This document shows positions 5,835-7,849 of a stretch of DNA of 7,849 nucleotides, in pieces; the first letter of the stretch is position 1; each line of letters opens with the position of its first letter. The notes under the pieces were generated by a model. It had not been told where the DNA came from. It saw only the letters and a list, made by a program, of their open reading frames with translations, and made no database searches. Location of the stretch: contig CP070650.1 of the NCBI GenBank assembly GCA_020354595.1, forward strand, positions 1,264,076 through 1,271,924, written 5' to 3'. The stretch comes from Myxococcales bacterium (GTDB lineage: Bacteria > Myxococcota_A > Polyangia > Polyangiales > Houyiibacteriaceae). The translations under genes were made by a program, and so were the position numbers.

Positions 5835-6548
5835 ATGAGCATTGACACGCCGCCCCTCCGGCGCTTGACTCCTGCCGTGCCCCGCTCTTCCAAGCCCCTC
5901 AGAATCGCCCCCTCGGTCCTTTCAGCTGATTTTGGCCGCCTTGAGGCTGAAGTCCAGGCGGTGGACCAGGCCGGGGCCGACTGGATTCACGTCGACGTCA
6001 TGGACGGCCGTTTCGTGCCCAACATCACGATTGGGCCGCTCGTGGTGGAATCGATTCGCGCAGCTACGAAAAAGGTGGTCGATGTCCACCTCATGATCGT
6101 AGAGCCCGAAAAGTATGTTCAGGCGTTTTCGGATGCGGGAGCTGATGTGATCACCGTGCACGCAGAGGCCTCGACGCACCTCCACCGGACGTTGCAGCAA
6201 ATCCGCGCGCTCGGAAAGCGTGCCGGAGTGTCGTTCAATCCGCACACCCCCCCCGATTGCCTTCCCTACATCCTGTCGGACGTAGACCTCGTGTTGGTAA
6301 TGAGCGTCAACCCCGGCTTCGGGGGCCAGAGCTACATTCCCTCCGCGTCGGCGAAGCTCGCGCAAATTCGCGACATGATCGACGACGCCGGCCTAGATAT
6401 CGACCTCGAAGTCGATGGCGGCGTGAAACCGGGCACCGCGCGCGAAGTCATCGAGGCGGGTGCCGACGTTATCGTCGCTGGCAGCGCGGTTTTCAATCAA
6501 GACGACTACGTCGATGCGATCTCCGCGATTCGAAAGGACGCCGAGTGA
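5835..6548 (+). CDS. rpe: Ribulose-phosphate 3-epimerase
   Basis: This cytoplasmic enzyme interconverts D-ribulose 5-phosphate and D-xylulose 5-phosphate in the pentose phosphate pathway (and the Calvin cycle where present). The TIM-barrel family motifs are all present in 237 residues: APSVLSADF (25-33), HVDVMDGRFVPNITIG (52-67, metal and catalytic residues H52 and D54), DVHLMI (H85), VMSVNPGFGGQ (155-165), the second catalytic aspartate D194 in EVDGGV, and the phosphate-binding AGSAVF (215-220). The enzyme is usually about 220-225 residues; here some 20 Pro- and Arg-rich residues precede the first barrel strand. If GTG 5877 were the start, 223 residues would result, but AAGGA before ATG 5835 favours the longer form. 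An eight-C run at 6247-6254 is crossed without loss of frame. Its stop overlaps the start of the sigma-54 activator in GTGA, so the two are translationally coupled. Confidence 0.96.
   Translation: MSIDTPPLRRLTPAVPRSSKPLRIAPSVLSADFGRLEAEVQAVDQAGADWIHVDVMDGRFVPNITIGPLVVESIRAATKKVVDVHLMIVEPEKYVQAFSDAGADVITVHAEASTHLHRTLQQIRALGKRAGVSFNPHTPPDCLPYILSDVDLVLVMSVNPGFGGQSYIPSASAKLAQIRDMIDDAGLDIDLEVDGGVKPGTAREVIEAGADVIVAGSAVFNQDDYVDAISAIRKDAE
6533..6538 (+). promoter_or_regulatory. Ribosome binding site of the FHA/sigma-54 activator
   Basis: AAAGGA lies six bases before GTG 6545, within the last codons of rpe. It fixes the activator start at the GTG overlapping the rpe stop. The first in-frame ATG lies about 100 codons further in, beyond the FHA motifs. 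Confidence 0.65.
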
Positions 6549-7849
6549 ACGACGACTCCGCCCTCACAACCGTTTTCGTCAACCGAAGGGCGACCAAACG
6601 CAAGCTTCGCAAGAGTCGTATCGTCGTGGAGGACGGGCCCGAGAAGGGGACCCGCCTAGACATCGCTAGCGAGCGCGTGACCATCGGCCGCGGTGTCATC
6701 TGTGACGTCACGCTCAGCGACACATCCGTCAGCGGCACCCATTGCGAGATCATCGCCAGCGAAACAGGCTTCCTGCTCCGCGACCTCGGCTCCAGCAACG
6801 GCACGTGGGTCGCAGGCGTGCGAGTTCGCGAAGCGTGGCTCGAGCCCGGCATGCCGATCCGGGTAGGGCGCACCGTCATACGCTTCGAGCACGGCTCCGG
6901 CTCCGTCGAGATCGACCTGAGCGGTCGCGAGCAGTTCTACGACATCGTGGGGCACGGCGTCCGCATGCGTGAGATCTTCGCCGTGCTCGAAAAAGTGGCG
7001 GCGTCCGACCTCACCGTTCTGGTGCGGGGCGAGACCGGTACCGGCAAAGAGCTCGTTGCGCGCGCGATTCACCGAGCCTCGAAGCGCGTGCAACGGCCCC
7101 TGATCGTCCAGGATTGCAGCGCGATTCCCGCCAACCTCATCGAGAGCATTCTATTCGGCCACGAGCGTGGCTCATTCACAGGCGCCGCCGACCGCAAGCG
7201 AGGCTGCTTCGAGGTTGCCGACGGGGGCACGCTCTTCCTCGATGAAATCGGCGAGCTCGACCTCAGCCTTCAGCCCAAACTCCTCCGCGTGCTCGAAACC
7301 CGGGAGGTGCAACGCGTCGGCGGCACCAAGATGATCCCCGTCGACGTACGCGTAATCGCGGCCACCAACCGCGACCTCAGACAGATGGTCAACGAGGGCA
7401 AATTCCGCGAAGACCTCTACTACCGTCTTAGCGTCGTAGAAGTTGGTCTCCCACCGCTCCGCGAACGCCCCGAAGACATTCCCTCGCTCGCACAACAGTT
7501 CCTCGAGGAGTGCGCCAAGCGCGGCCCACTAGGGGAGGGTGCCCGCTACACGATCACTGACGACGCGATGATGAAGCTGCAGGCCTATCCGTGGCCGGGC
7601 AATGTCCGCGAGCTCAAAAACACAATCGAACGCGCAGTTTCGCTTGCCAATGGAACCGAGCTCGGCATGCACGATCTCCTCCCGGCATCCCAAAAGATGC
7701 CGCCCGTCTTTCTGCCCGGTGGCACCGCCGAACAGTTCGTCGACGACGGCACCCCTTTCAAGGACGCCAAGCAGCGCGTGGTTGACGCCTTCGAGGTTCA
7801 GTACCTCAAGGCGCTCCTCGACAAGCACGGCGACAACATCACCCGAAGC
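6545..7849 (+). CDS. FHA-domain sigma-54-dependent transcriptional activator (3' end outside window)
   Basis: 435 residues are visible and the gene is open at the right edge. A short basic segment (about 13-25) leads to an FHA domain, which binds phosphothreonine: GR at 48-49, SVSGTH with S63 and H66, and [10 protein letters not shown] with N85-G86. The sigma-54-interacting AAA+ domain follows: Walker A GETGTGKE (162-169), the sigma-54 contact loop as GSFTGA (209-214; the usual form is GAFTGA), Walker B LFLDE (D233, E234), arginine-finger region FREDLYYRL (287-295), and sensor [11 protein letters not shown] (349-357). The window ends in [11 protein letters not shown], where a Fis-type helix-turn-helix is expected. 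There is no receiver domain, so control is probably through FHA binding to a phosphorylated partner instead of a His-Asp phosphorelay. The GTG start overlaps the rpe stop and has AAAGGA six bases upstream. The target promoters cannot be told from this window. Confidence 0.95.
   Translation, partial: MNDDSALTTVFVNRRATKRKLRKSRIVVEDGPEKGTRLDIASERVTIGRGVICDVTLSDTSVSGTHCEIIASETGFLLRDLGSSNGTWVAGVRVREAWLEPGMPIRVGRTVIRFEHGSGSVEIDLSGREQFYDIVGHGVRMREIFAVLEKVAASDLTVLVRGETGTGKELVARAIHRASKRVQRPLIVQDCSAIPANLIESILFGHERGSFTGAADRKRGCFEVADGGTLFLDEIGELDLSLQPKLLRVLETREVQRVGGTKMIPVDVRVIAATNRDLRQMVNEGKFREDLYYRLSVVEVGLPPLRERPEDIPSLAQQFLEECAKRGPLGEGARYTITDDAMMKLQAYPWPGNVRELKNTIERAVSLANGTELGMHDLLPASQKMPPVFLPGGTAEQFVDDGTPFKDAKQRVVDAFEVQYLKALLDKHGDNITRS

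Noticed and set aside
6239..6260. Possible frame disruption at the eight-C run in rpe
   Set aside because: The epimerase motifs on both sides (VSFNPHTPPD and VMSVNPGFGG) are in one frame, so the run is read correctly.

Overview
The window (7849 bases, GC-rich, roughly 60-65% by eye) is dense bacterial protein-coding DNA. Two things point to a myxobacterium-like member of the Myxococcota (formerly Deltaproteobacteria): a Ser/Thr kinase with the catalytic loop HRDVSPPN, a form frequent in that group, and an FHA-domain sigma-54 activator. This placement is inference from gene content only. No RNA gene, CRISPR array, insertion sequence or phage gene is visible.

Positions 1-159 are an upstream region without a convincing gene. 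It becomes AT-rich just before the first gene, where a promoter and a short inverted repeat can be proposed. Positions 160-4297 hold a tightly packed plus-strand operon of three genes: a MoxR-family AAA+ ATPase, a two-helix membrane-anchored DUF58 protein, and a TgpA-like membrane transglutaminase with a DUF4129 tail. This is a recurrent bacterial gene trio. The ATPase is usually proposed to act as a chaperone-like remodeller for the neighbouring membrane and periplasmic proteins. The transglutaminase gene is broken as sequenced: at a run of seven G (3390-3396) the reading frame moves by -1, separating the membrane part from the catalytic Cys-His-Asp domain. One extra G would restore a protein of about 721 residues.

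Positions 4287-5762 hold, on the minus strand, a Ser/Thr protein kinase ending in a single C-terminal membrane helix. Its last codons overlap the end of the transglutaminase gene by 11 bases, tail to tail. Divergent from the kinase across a 72-base gap are rpe (ribulose-phosphate 3-epimerase, 5835-6548) and, overlapping its stop codon, an FHA-AAA+ sigma-54-dependent activator. The activator runs off the right edge just as its DNA-binding domain begins.

The most useful observations are the transglutaminase frameshift, the translational coupling of a pentose-phosphate enzyme to a phosphothreonine-reading sigma-54 activator, and the nearness of a kinase that could supply the phosphorylated partner. 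Each family is known. I see no convincing evidence of a wholly new system; the possible novelty lies in the arrangement.
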